A stretch of DNA of 12,539 nucleotides from NCBI GenBank assembly GCA_027365815.1, contig DAHXLV010000044.1, forward strand, positions 1 through 12,539, in the 5' to 3' direction. This document shows, one piece after another, positions 1-5,820 of this stretch (position 1 is the stretch's first letter; the number at the start of each line of letters is the position of its first letter). Below the pieces are notes generated by a model that did no database searches, was not told the DNA's origin, and was given only the letters and a program-made list of their open reading frames with translations. The stretch is from Microcaldota archaeon (GTDB lineage: Archaea; Micrarchaeota; Micrarchaeia; Micrarchaeales; Micrarchaeaceae). The translations under genes were made by a program, and so were the position numbers.

Positions 1-467
1 ATACCTTTATCCTTTAGCGCTTTATCATACAGCCCATTTTTTGCAGTGCCACCTGTCGCCAGAATCCCAGCTCTCTTAATTCCTTGTTTGTCAAGTAATT
101 TCACGGTTTCTTCGATTATGCTTATTATAGGCGCTCTAGAATACGCCCTGAGTTCATCTATGAAAACGTGAACAGTATTGCAAGGTATCACTATAAAATC
201 TACTCCTGCTAGATTGAGGCGCAAAAGGCTCTCTTTCAAGCAGTTCAACATCATGTTACTCCCGTACCCTCTGATTGCTGCGTTGCCCACAGAAGATGGA
301 AACTGCACGCTGTCTATCATCACGCTAGGGTATAATGATGTTCTTTTCCTAAAACGCTCTGTAAGTTCAGTGTAGAACTTCGCTGTGGTCTCAGGACCGA
401 GGCCACCGACAACTCCAAGCGTTTTTGATCTAGCATCACGCCTATTATTGATTTTAGTAATGTCCAC
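1..467 (-). CDS. Aspartate/glutamate racemase family protein, N-terminal part (cut by window edge)
   Basis: The first about 155 residues of an Asp/Glu racemase-superfamily protein, which interconverts L- and D-forms of acidic amino acids without a cofactor using two cysteines. Visible are the N-terminal GVVGGLGPETT loop (residues 18-28) and the first catalytic cysteine in IPCNTVH (Cys96), followed by LATGGT. The second cysteine should lie beyond base 1. No ATG lies in frame between the upstream stop (near 500) and the domain, so I chose the GTG at 467. A TATA-like GCATAAACAT (minus strand, around 485-496) sits about 23 bp upstream, which fits a leaderless GTG start. The gene is visibly more AT-rich than the rest of the window, suggesting recent acquisition. 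Aspartate versus glutamate specificity cannot be told from this part. Confidence 0.85.
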   Translation of the reverse strand, partial: MDITKINNRRDARSKTLGVVGGLGPETTAKFYTELTERFRKRTSLYPSVMIDSVQFPSSVGNAAIRGYGSNMMLNCLKESLLRLNLAGVDFIVIPCNTVHVFIDELRAYSRAPIISIIEETVKLLDKQGIKRAGILATGGTAKNGLYDKALKDKG

Positions 468-499
468 ATAAACACCAGGTTTCTGTATGTTTATGCGTC

Positions 500-530
500 A
501 ACAGCCTGCCAGTAACGAGCATAGGCTGTT
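500..530. repeat. Inverted repeat, 8-bp arms
   Basis: AACAGCCT (500-507) is the exact reverse complement of AGGCTGTT (523-530), with a 15-bp loop. It lies just upstream of the racemase start, beyond its TATA-like box. It could be an operator or part of a decayed element. Confidence 0.6.
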
Positions 531-642
531 AGGCTTGCGCTAGCAGCAAAATGAGTTTCTACTATCCTGCTAGGCGCATGTTGCATATTATCGTATTATC
601 TATGGCAGACCTAATATTTATTCTTTTTGTATAAGGGGGCTT

Positions 643-680
643 TGTCCGAGAAGTGAGTAAGTGACATGGCTTCTTGGACA
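643..680. repeat. Inverted repeat, 11-bp arms with one mismatch
   Basis: TGTCCGAGAAG (643-653) pairs with CTTCTTGGACA (670-680) except for one position, around a 16-bp loop. The GGACAG ending the right arm recurs at 696-701. The layout resembles transposon-end repeats or an RNA hairpin. No transposase or target duplication was identified. Confidence 0.6.
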
Positions 681-741
681 GATAAAGGACTATGTGGACA
701 GCTGAATATTAATTATCGGTGTATTTTCACAAAAGAGGATA

Positions 742-761
742 CTGCGGGCTAAAGCCCGCAG
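742..761. repeat. Near-perfect GC-rich palindrome
   Basis: CTGCGGGCT (742-750) and AGCCCGCAG (753-761) are exact reverse complements separated by AA. It stands out in AT-rich surroundings. Such stems occur near the ends of IS200/IS605-type elements and palindrome-associated elements in archaea, and also as transcription-terminator or RNA stems. I see no tnpA or tnpB. Confidence 0.7.
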
Positions 762-784
762 AGGTTCATCATAAAAACCTTTTT

Positions 785-800
785 GAGAGCCCGCGCTCTC
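785..800. repeat. Short GC-rich hairpin
   Basis: GAGAGC (785-790) and GCTCTC (795-800) pair around a CCGC loop, 23 bp after the larger palindrome. The run CCTTTTTG lies just before it. Together the two stems look like one structured unit. Confidence 0.55.
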
Positions 801-926
801 CTACAAAGAGGCGTAGTGACGATGGTCCCATATCCTACCTTTATAAAAATAGCTGAAAACCTGCCGGGAGAAGCCTGCCAGACGGGGCAAAAGCTTGTTA
901 AATCCTGAGCGGAACCTTTCCTGGGT

Positions 927-1253
927 TCATTTCTGTACCAGTTTTCCGAGCATGGCCTTTAGGTCGTCCTCGCTAAGGCCAACCCCAGCAACCCCATCCT
1001 TCCTTGCCACCTCCTTCCCGTTCTTGAATGCAACAAGCGTAGGCACCACCTGCACGTTGAAGCGGTCCCACAGCGGGTTGTCGTCATCGTTCACAACCGC
1101 TTCCGCCATCCTCGCCTTTGTTTTGCCTGCATACGACTCGAACAAAGGCTTGAACTTTCTGCAGAAGGGGCACCAGTCAGCCCTGAACATCACCATGGAC
1201 GGCTCCTTGGATCCTATGAAGCCGTCAATGCTGCCCGGAGTTAAGCTCTCCAT
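927..1253 (-). CDS. Thioredoxin-like protein with WCPFC active site
   Basis: A 108-residue thioredoxin-fold protein, probably a cytoplasmic dithiol-disulfide oxidoreductase. The active site is F-R-A-D-W-C-P-F-C (residues 23-31; Cys28 and Cys31). The cis-proline loop is VVPT (Pro71), followed by the usual LVAFKNGKEVAR strand pair. CPFC in place of the thioredoxin CGPC is closer to glutaredoxin-like motifs and would be expected to change redox potential. The frame stays open upstream to 1403, but I chose ATG 1253 because the domain begins there and a TATA-like TTAATAAATG lies about 25 bp upstream. A GTG at 1268 is an alternative. It is divergent from the nuclease gene and shares its promoter region. 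No signal peptide is present. Confidence 0.88.
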   Translation of the reverse strand: MESLTPGSIDGFIGSKEPSMVMFRADWCPFCRKFKPLFESYAGKTKARMAEAVVNDDDNPLWDRFNVQVVPTLVAFKNGKEVARKDGVAGVGLSEDDLKAMLGKLVQK

Positions 1254-1270
1254 GAACAGAAATGTCACAT

Positions 1271-1290
1271 AGCATTTATTAACCTTTTCA
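1271..1290. promoter_or_regulatory. Divergent promoter region, thioredoxin / MBL nuclease
   Basis: TTTATTAA (1275-1282) is nearly palindromic. It sits 25 bp from the thioredoxin ATG (minus) and about 35 bp from the nuclease ATG (plus), so one A/T core may serve both directions. Confidence 0.5.
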
Positions 1291-1313
1291 GCGATTAGCA
1301 AAACGGCGACTTG

Positions 1314-2294
1314 ATGATATACCTCGACGATTATGCCATATCGTTGGACCGGAGGGAGAGGGATTCTGACATAGACTTCATATCGCATGCGCACAGCGAT
1401 CACACCGCCGCGGCCAAGTCATCCAAAAACGTGATTGCAAGCCATGAAACTGCGAGGCTGCTCAAGGCTATAAACGGCGTAGAGCTCAAGATGTGCCGCG
1501 AGCAGATGGAAGGGGTGCGCCTGCTCGACTCCGGCCACATGCTGGGTTCCAAGCAGATAAGGATCGAAGGCGACGGGGAGACGCTTACATACACAGGAGA
1601 CTTCATGGTGCAGCGCTCCCTCTCATGCAGCCCAATACAGATGCTAGAGAGCGACACCCTGATAATGGACTCGACATACTGCAGCCCTGAGATCTCTTTC
1701 GACAACCGCTCGGAGGTCGAAGCCAGCCTGCAGAAGTGGACGTCAAGGAAGCTTGATTCCGGAATCGTGCTTTTCGGGGTCCACGCCGCCGGCAAGGCGC
1801 AGGAGATAGTAAAGGCGCTCAATGGGGCGGGTATAACTCCGGCAGTCAGCAAGAAGGTAAGCGCGATAAACAGGGTATATAACGACAGCGGCGCGAACCT
1901 CAATTACGTTTCGGCGTACGAGGAGGGGAGCGACTACGAAGCGGTCGTGAGGGGCAACTTTGTCGGGGTTGTGGAGAGCCATAGGCTTGACGACCTCGCC
2001 GCCATGCTGTCCAAGGCCAACGGCAAGAGAGTCTACAGGGCGGTAGCCACCGGGTTCGCCAAGATCTTCAGGTTCAACACAGACGTCCAGTTCCCGCTGA
2101 GCGACCATGCGGACTTCTCCCAGAGCGTCTATTATATAGAGGCATCCAACCCGAAACGAGTGCTGACATACGGCTCGAATTCAGAGGTCTTCGCCGCAAA
2201 CCTGTCGAAGATGGGGTACAGCGCCGAGCCATTCAGGTCGGAGGTAGGCCAGCGGTACAGGATTATGCAGGGAAGCAGCGCAAACCTTCAGTGA
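1314..2294 (+). CDS. Metallo-beta-lactamase / beta-CASP-like RNA-processing exonuclease
   Basis: A 326-residue zinc-dependent nuclease of the metallo-beta-lactamase fold, related to RNA 3'-end-processing and ligase-associated exonucleases (COG1236-like). Motif 2 is HAHSDH (His25, His27, Asp29, His30), motif 3 is SGHMLGS (His75) and motif 4 is TGDF (Asp96). Beta-CASP-like elements follow: MDSTYC (Asp119), HAAGKAQEI (157-164) and LSDHADF (His265). Typical archaeal beta-CASP RNases exceed 400 residues, often with KH domains, so this is a short form. ATG 1314 is preferred; an adjacent TTG at 1311 would add one residue. The stop overlaps by 7 bp the end of the convergent RNase HI gene. Whether it acts on RNA or DNA cannot be decided from sequence. 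Confidence 0.82.
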   Translation: MIYLDDYAISLDRRERDSDIDFISHAHSDHTAAAKSSKNVIASHETARLLKAINGVELKMCREQMEGVRLLDSGHMLGSKQIRIEGDGETLTYTGDFMVQRSLSCSPIQMLESDTLIMDSTYCSPEISFDNRSEVEASLQKWTSRKLDSGIVLFGVHAAGKAQEIVKALNGAGITPAVSKKVSAINRVYNDSGANLNYVSAYEEGSDYEAVVRGNFVGVVESHRLDDLAAMLSKANGKRVYRAVATGFAKIFRFNTDVQFPLSDHADFSQSVYYIEASNPKRVLTYGSNSEVFAANLSKMGYSAEPFRSEVGQRYRIMQGSSANLQ

Positions 2295-2710
2295 CCCAGC
2301 TCGTCCAGGAGTCTGTTTAGCCTTGCGTCTACCTCGGCTATGTTCGCGTTACTTCTCGGCAGGTTGCCGAACTTCACGCTATTGAAGAGCTCCGCAAGGC
2401 TTTTTGCCTCGTGGTTGAGTCGCCTCATCTCATCTGATTTTACCTTGTAGCGGCCGTTAAGCTGCCTCACCACAAGCTCGCTGTCGGAATACACCTCTAT
2501 GCCATGCGCTTTCCGCGCCTTGATGTTCTCGGCGCACCAGCGAAGCGCCAGTATTACCGCGTTGTATTCCGCTGAGTTGTTGGTTGCCACCCCGTTGTAT
2601 TCAGCGCCGCTCGCGGCCCTCTTCCCGTTTACGTATATGCAGTAGCCAGATGCGCTGTGGCCTGGATTCCCCCGCGCTGCGCCATCTGTATAGATGACCA
2701 CCCTGTCCAT
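2288..2710 (-). CDS. rnhA: Ribonuclease HI
   Basis: A 140-residue RNase HI that cleaves the RNA strand of RNA-DNA hybrids using two metal ions. The catalytic carboxylates are visible: Asp9 in YTDGAARGNPG, Glu48 in TNNSAEYNAV, Asp76 in VYSDSELVV, and a final Asp128 in AEVDARLN. This is the compact archaeal/bacterial form without an N-terminal hybrid-binding domain. The frame extends upstream to a TTG at 2740, but ATG 2710 begins right at the first beta strand. A TATA-like TTATATATTG (minus strand, 2738-2747) lies about 30 bp before it. It is divergent from the AMMECR1 gene and convergent with the nuclease gene. Confidence 0.93.
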   Translation of the reverse strand: MDRVVIYTDGAARGNPGHSASGYCIYVNGKRAASGAEYNGVATNNSAEYNAVILALRWCAENIKARKAHGIEVYSDSELVVRQLNGRYKVKSDEMRRLNHEAKSLAELFNSVKFGNLPRSNANIAEVDARLNRLLDELGH

Positions 2711-2720
2711 CCTATCGCAA

Positions 2721-2747
2721 CAAATATTAAAGCCCAACAATATATAA
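2721..2747. promoter_or_regulatory. Divergent promoter region, RNase HI / AMMECR1
   Basis: Two A/T boxes lie in the 48 bp between the start codons. AAATATTA (2722-2729) is about 33 bp before ATG 2759 on the plus strand. CAATATATAA (2738-2747) read on the minus strand is about 30 bp before ATG 2710. Each box lies beyond the other, so the two promoters are interleaved. Confidence 0.55.
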
Positions 2748-2758
2748 CTCTAGGGTGC

Positions 2759-3391
2759 ATGCACGTTTATACTCTTGATGAGGGAGGAAGGCTTGTTAGG
2801 GCGGCAAGGAGCACCATAGAGCTTTCGCTCAGGAACCCCCATTTCAGGCGCGAGAGCGTCTCTGGCATGACAAAGGGCATGGGTGATCTGGACGGCGTAT
2901 TCGTCACGCTCGAGAACTACCCGACAAGGGCGCTGCGCGGCTGCACCGGGTTCTCCGTGGCTGTCGCACCGATAGGCGAGGCTGTGATAGACGCAGCAGG
3001 CGCGGCGGCGTTCGAGGACCCAAGGTTTGTCCCTGTTTCCCACAAGGAACTGGACAGGCTGTTGGTTGAGGTCAGCGTGCTGACCGGCCCGAAGGAAATA
3101 GAAGGCAAGGCCGAGTCGAGGTACAGGAGGATAAAGGTAGGGCGCGACGGCCTGATCGCCAAATATGGCGTCCGCGAAGGGCTGCTGCTTCCAATTGTTG
3201 CAGTCGAGCAGGGCTGGAGCGCAAAGCGCTTCCTTGAAGAGACTTGCATCAAAGCCGGAATGCCGGCAAACGCGTGGCTGCAGCAGAACGTCAAGGTTCT
3301 GTCATTCATGACGCAGGTGTTCAGGGAAAAGGAGCCCGGCGGCAGCGTTGTGGAAGTTGCGCCAGGCTCAGCCCGCATGCAAAGCTCTTAA
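2759..3391 (+). CDS. AMMECR1 domain protein
   Basis: A 210-residue AMMECR1-family protein, close to the usual length for archaeal members. The hallmark is LENYPTRALRGCTGF (51-65), matching the LRGCxG signature. The C-terminal half shows LLVEVSVLT, GRDGLIAKYG and GLLLPIVAVEQGW...KAGMPANAW, all family blocks. The function is unsettled; in many archaea and bacteria it occurs with or fused to MEMO or radical-SAM proteins, but none are adjacent here. The frame is open upstream to 2657 inside the RNase HI promoter, so I chose ATG 2759. It has GGGTG just before it and a TATA-like box about 33 bp upstream. The stop codon overlaps the TATA-like box of the tRNA gene. Confidence 0.9.
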   Translation: MHVYTLDEGGRLVRAARSTIELSLRNPHFRRESVSGMTKGMGDLDGVFVTLENYPTRALRGCTGFSVAVAPIGEAVIDAAGAAAFEDPRFVPVSHKELDRLLVEVSVLTGPKEIEGKAESRYRRIKVGRDGLIAKYGVREGLLLPIVAVEQGWSAKRFLEETCIKAGMPANAWLQQNVKVLSFMTQVFREKEPGGSVVEVAPGSARMQSS

Positions 3392-3395
3392 TATG
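3387..3395 (+). promoter_or_regulatory. TATA-like box for tRNA-Ile
   Basis: CTTAATATG is centred 25 bp before the mature tRNA 5' end. It overlaps the AMMECR1 stop codon. Confidence 0.5.
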
Positions 3396-3415
3396 AATTC
3401 TTGTCAATAATAACG

Positions 3416-3490
3416 GGGCCCGTAGCCCAGCCTGGTTAGAGCGTTCGACTGATAATCGAAAGGCCGGGAGTTCAAATCTCCCCGGGCCCA
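3416..3490 (+). tRNA. tRNA-Ile (anticodon GAT)
   Basis: A 75-nt cloverleaf. The acceptor arms GGGCCCG (3416-3422) and CGGGCCC (3483-3489) pair fully, with discriminator A at 3490. The anticodon stem TTCGA/TCGAA encloses loop CTGATAA, with GAT at 3451-3453. The T stem GGGAG/CTCCC encloses TTCAAAT. No 3' CCA is encoded and there is no intron. The D stem GCCC/GAGC has a C12-A23 mismatch where a U-A pair is usual. Confidence 0.96.
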
Positions 3491-3515
3491 TTTAGCCTCG
3501 CCACGTTCGCCTTGA

Positions 3516-3661
3516 CTACAGTACCTTTAGCTTCTTGGGATTCCTTAATCCCTGACATCATCCGTTAGTATTTCCACACCGGCATTTGAAGCCTGAGCCG
3601 CCAGTGTCGCGTCATTAATGCTCATTCCTGTACTGGAGGATAAGCTGATAGACCCCCTATC
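3516..3661 (-). pseudogene. Frameshifted C-terminal remnant of a PIN-domain (VapC-like) protein
   Basis: Reading the minus strand from 3661, after an in-frame stop, one finds a stretch ending MSINDATLAAQASNAGVE, then ILTDDVR, then a stop. Shifting frame by one base at about 3546 continues it as GLRNPKKLKVL followed by TAG (3516-3518). This is the usual end of a PIN-domain nuclease: the SINDA helix, the TDD acidic motif and the xNPKxLKVL tail. A single-base deletion explains the break. The N-terminal half of the domain, including the first catalytic Asp, is absent and no partner antitoxin is visible. It lies just 3' of tRNA-Ile. Confidence 0.65.
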
Positions 3662-3782
3662 CTAAAGGATGCAATTCCGCGCGCTCCGCAGTAAAATTCA
3701 CACCATGGGTGGCTTGTATATCAAAACATATAAATATTTATCTTTGTATAAATACATATACTAAAGTAAAAGAGGCATCAAT
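3662..3782. promoter_or_regulatory. Spacer with tandem TATA boxes before the roadblock-like remnant
   Basis: No gene lies here. TATAAATAT (3729-3737) and TATAAATA (3747-3754) occur in tandem. The second is centred about 32 bp before ATG 3783, the same spacing as intact genes elsewhere in the window. AAAAGAGG (3767-3774) could act as a ribosome binding site. Confidence 0.5.
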
Positions 3783-3952
3783 ATGCTGCTTAAATCCCTA
3801 GGCCTTTTGACATTGCACCGGAAGCCAAGCTGGACGGCATCCTGGTTTACGATTCTAACGGGATCATAGTGTTAAAGGATGGAGGCTATTACAGCGCGGC
3901 CCTTATGGCAAACGTGTCACTCCTCGCCGAACCTTCCCCTGAACATCCTTGA
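3783..3952 (+). pseudogene. Broken, truncated roadblock/LC7-like small protein gene
   Basis: From ATG 3783 the frame reads MLLKSLG and runs on to a TAG near 3868. One frame over, an open stretch reads FDIAPEAKLDGILVYDSNG and continues IIVLKDGGYYSAALMANVSL before a stop at 3950-3952. Adding one T to the TTTT run at 3805-3808 would join them into a 56-residue protein. The GILVYDSNGIIV pattern resembles the central strand pair of roadblock/LC7 domains, which often regulate small GTPases. Such domains usually need about 90-120 residues, so the 3' part is missing. The tail overlaps the end of the glycosyltransferase gene (from 3917), suggesting a recombination junction. Family assignment is tentative; the frame break is clear. 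Confidence 0.5.
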
Positions 3953-4639
3953 CATGATGAAAGAGGCCTCCCTCCTCCTGTCTCTTAGTATGCTCATTAG
4001 CACCTTTGAGGCGTACACCGTCTTCGACTTCGCGAGCTTGGATTTTGTGCCCACCCTGGGCCCATACGATATCCTGAGGTTCCTGAGCCTGAAGTTCCTC
4101 TTTGCAAGCTCCATTTCGAAGAATAGCGTACCGCTGTAGTACGGCCTTATCCTCCTTATCGACTCGAACGCCTCCCTGCCCATCGCAAAAGAGCCGCTGA
4201 AAACGTCCTTCATGCGCTGTAGGAAGAGTACGTCGAAAGCCATCGCGAAAAGGAAGTTGCCGAACTTTATATAGGGGCCCATCGCCTCGAAGCTGCAGCC
4301 CGACCTGTCCCCGGACACGAAGTCCGCTCTGCCCCTGATGACTTGGTCTACGACACGCTTAAGGTCGCTGACAGAATATGTGCCGTCCGGGTCTATCGAT
4401 GCTAGCACCTTGGTGCCCTTCGCCACCGCAAACCCCTCCATTATCGCATATTCGTAGCCCTTCGTCTTCTGGACCTTGACCCTTGCGCCAGTTCCCCTGA
4501 AGAGCCCCCTGTAGCTAAAGTCGCTCTTGTCCACTATTATGAGCTCTACGCCCCTTCCGAACACCTTGAATATCTCCCTAGCTATCTCGGGTGCCCTCTC
4601 CTCGTTCATTGTTGGGGCCACTATGCTTACTTCTACCAT
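3917..4639 (-). CDS. Family 2 glycosyltransferase (dolichol-phosphate mannose synthase-like)
   Basis: A 240-residue GT-A-fold glycosyltransferase that probably moves a sugar from a nucleotide donor to a lipid or glycan acceptor at the membrane face. The N-terminal VSIVAPTMNEE (4-14) is the usual first strand, VELIIVDKSD (31-40) the second, GYEYAIMEGF the acceptor-side helix, and SIDPDGTY (81-88) the metal-binding D-x-D. The VDK replaces the more usual VDD. There are no transmembrane segments, unlike longer polyprenyl-linked forms. ATG 4639 lies about 30 bp downstream of TTTTAATTATTT (minus strand). It is downstream of the sugar kinase on the same strand with a 56-bp gap and its own promoter. 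Substrate unknown; surface or N-glycan synthesis is a reasonable inference. Confidence 0.87.
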   Translation of the reverse strand: MVEVSIVAPTMNEERAPEIAREIFKVFGRGVELIIVDKSDFSYRGLFRGTGARVKVQKTKGYEYAIMEGFAVAKGTKVLASIDPDGTYSVSDLKRVVDQVIRGRADFVSGDRSGCSFEAMGPYIKFGNFLFAMAFDVLFLQRMKDVFSGSFAMGREAFESIRRIRPYYSGTLFFEMELAKRNFRLRNLRISYGPRVGTKSKLAKSKTVYASKVLMSILRDRRREASFIMSRMFRGRFGEE

Positions 4640-4663
4640 GGAAGCACATCCCTATTTGGACGC

Positions 4664-4675
4664 AAATAATTAAAA
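4664..4675 (-). promoter_or_regulatory. TATA-like box of the glycosyltransferase gene
   Basis: Read on the minus strand, TTTTAATTATTT is centred about 30 bp before ATG 4639. It gives this gene a promoter separate from the upstream kinase. Confidence 0.55.
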
Positions 4676-4695
4676 GAGAGGACGTGCAGCCTTCG

Positions 4696-5715
4696 CTAAT
4701 CAGCAACGTACAAGATCCTGCTGCCGCGCAGCTCTACCCCAAATGGGGCTTCGGTGGTGATGTCCCTTAGTGGCAAAGCCTTCCTTATCGCCGGCTGCTT
4801 GTCTGGGCTTGCAAAGCCAAAGAGGAACCCGCCCCCTCCAGCTCCGGTGATCTTCCCGCCCATCATGCCTGCGGCCCTCGCCTTGGCGTACCATGCGTCT
4901 ATCTCTGCGGTGCTTACTCCTTCGGTGAGCTTCCTCTTAATCTCCCATCCCTCCCGGAGGAGCTCCCCTATATCCTGCATGTCTGCCTTCGCTATCGCCC
5001 TGGCCATCTCCCTCGCGTTTTGCCTAAGAAGCTCGTATTCCTCAGCGTGCGCCCCCGCCTCTTTCGCCTGCTTGGTGTGTATGGACGCAGAGCTGCGCTC
5101 GATGCCTGTGTAAAATAGCATCGTGTGCTGCTCCAGTAGCTGTATGTCGCTGTTGCTTATCGGTATGTCCTTTACGTTTATGGGTATGGCGTGCATTGGC
5201 GTGCCAGGCTCTGTCTTCTCGAATGTGATCTCCTTTATGCCTCCGTAAGCGGCCATCACCTGGTCCTGCACCCCCCCGTGCTCGCGCAGCACATCCCTCT
5301 CTATCTTTATTGCTTCGGCAGCAAGTTGCCACTGGCTTACCTGTTCCCTTCTCAGCGCGTGGTAGGCGTGCAAGAGGCCCACAGTGCAGCTGCTGCTTGA
5401 GCCGAGGCCGGTGCCCCTCCATGGTATGTCTGTCACAGTTGTCGTCTGGTGGCCCTCCCCAAGCCTTGTGAGGCGCATCGACTCCCTTATGGTCGGGTGC
5501 TCTATCTGGGAGACGTGCTTTAGCCCGTCCTCCGTCTTTGAATACGATGCCCTTATGTCGTCTGGGAAGAAGTGCCTGCCTGCTACCACTGTCACAAACC
5601 TGTTTATCGCGAAAGATACCACATGGCACGGCGACCCGCCAAAGGTATCGGTCCCTCCGCCGGCGCAGCCTATCCTCAAAGGAGTCTCTGCAATTGCAAT
5701 CCTTCTCTCCGCCAC
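4696..5715 (-). CDS. GHMP-family sugar kinase (heptose-7-phosphate kinase-like)
   Basis: A 339-residue GHMP kinase resembling D-glycero-D-manno-heptose 7-phosphate kinase (HddA) and fucokinase-like enzymes, which phosphorylate a sugar at C1 before nucleotide activation. Motif 1 is TPLRIGCAGGGTD (11-23), motif 2 the ATP loop GTGLGSSSSCTVG (101-113) and motif 3 KITGAGGGGFLFGF (288-301). The length matches the HddA group. The frame extends to a GTG at 5757, but that covers the promoter. I chose GTG 5715, where the homology begins (MAERRIAIAETP) and a TATA-like GTTAAATATC lies about 35 bp upstream. With the adjacent glycosyltransferase it suggests a glycan pathway. The exact sugar cannot be told without the partner isomerase, phosphatase and nucleotidyltransferase, which are not here. 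Confidence 0.85.
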   Translation of the reverse strand: MAERRIAIAETPLRIGCAGGGTDTFGGSPCHVVSFAINRFVTVVAGRHFFPDDIRASYSKTEDGLKHVSQIEHPTIRESMRLTRLGEGHQTTTVTDIPWRGTGLGSSSSCTVGLLHAYHALRREQVSQWQLAAEAIKIERDVLREHGGVQDQVMAAYGGIKEITFEKTEPGTPMHAIPINVKDIPISNSDIQLLEQHTMLFYTGIERSSASIHTKQAKEAGAHAEEYELLRQNAREMARAIAKADMQDIGELLREGWEIKRKLTEGVSTAEIDAWYAKARAAGMMGGKITGAGGGGFLFGFASPDKQPAIRKALPLRDITTEAPFGVELRGSRILYVAD

Positions 5716-5745
5716 GCGATCACACAGCCATACTCGGCATATCCA

Positions 5746-5794
5746 GATATTTAACACTGCGTCCTTATGCCCTTTTAGGAAAAGGCTTTAAAAG
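5746..5794. promoter_or_regulatory. Divergent promoters, sugar kinase / SIMPL protein
   Basis: GATATTTAAC (5746-5755; GTTAAATATC on the minus strand) faces the kinase GTG at 5715. CTTTAAAAG (5786-5794) is centred 31 bp before ATG 5821 on the plus strand. Confidence 0.55.
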
Positions 5795-5820
5795 CTGGAT
5801 GTGCAATATCCTGGGATAAG

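Larger units (their letters stand above)
468..926. other. Gene-free, hairpin-rich interval
   Basis: No convincing coding region on either strand. Its 3' edge is the end of the minus-strand thioredoxin gene. It contains at least four inverted repeats, listed separately, and is AT-rich like the racemase gene beside it. Together these suggest a decayed mobile or transferred segment, but no transposase is visible. Confidence 0.6.

Noticed and set aside
742..800. CRISPR repeat fragment
   Set aside because: The palindrome occurs once with no regularly spaced copies and no cas genes.
5042..5629. Long minus-strand frame inside the sugar kinase gene
   Set aside because: It is out of frame with a clear GHMP kinase, is rich in Arg, Gly and His as shadow frames are in GC-rich genes, and has no domain.
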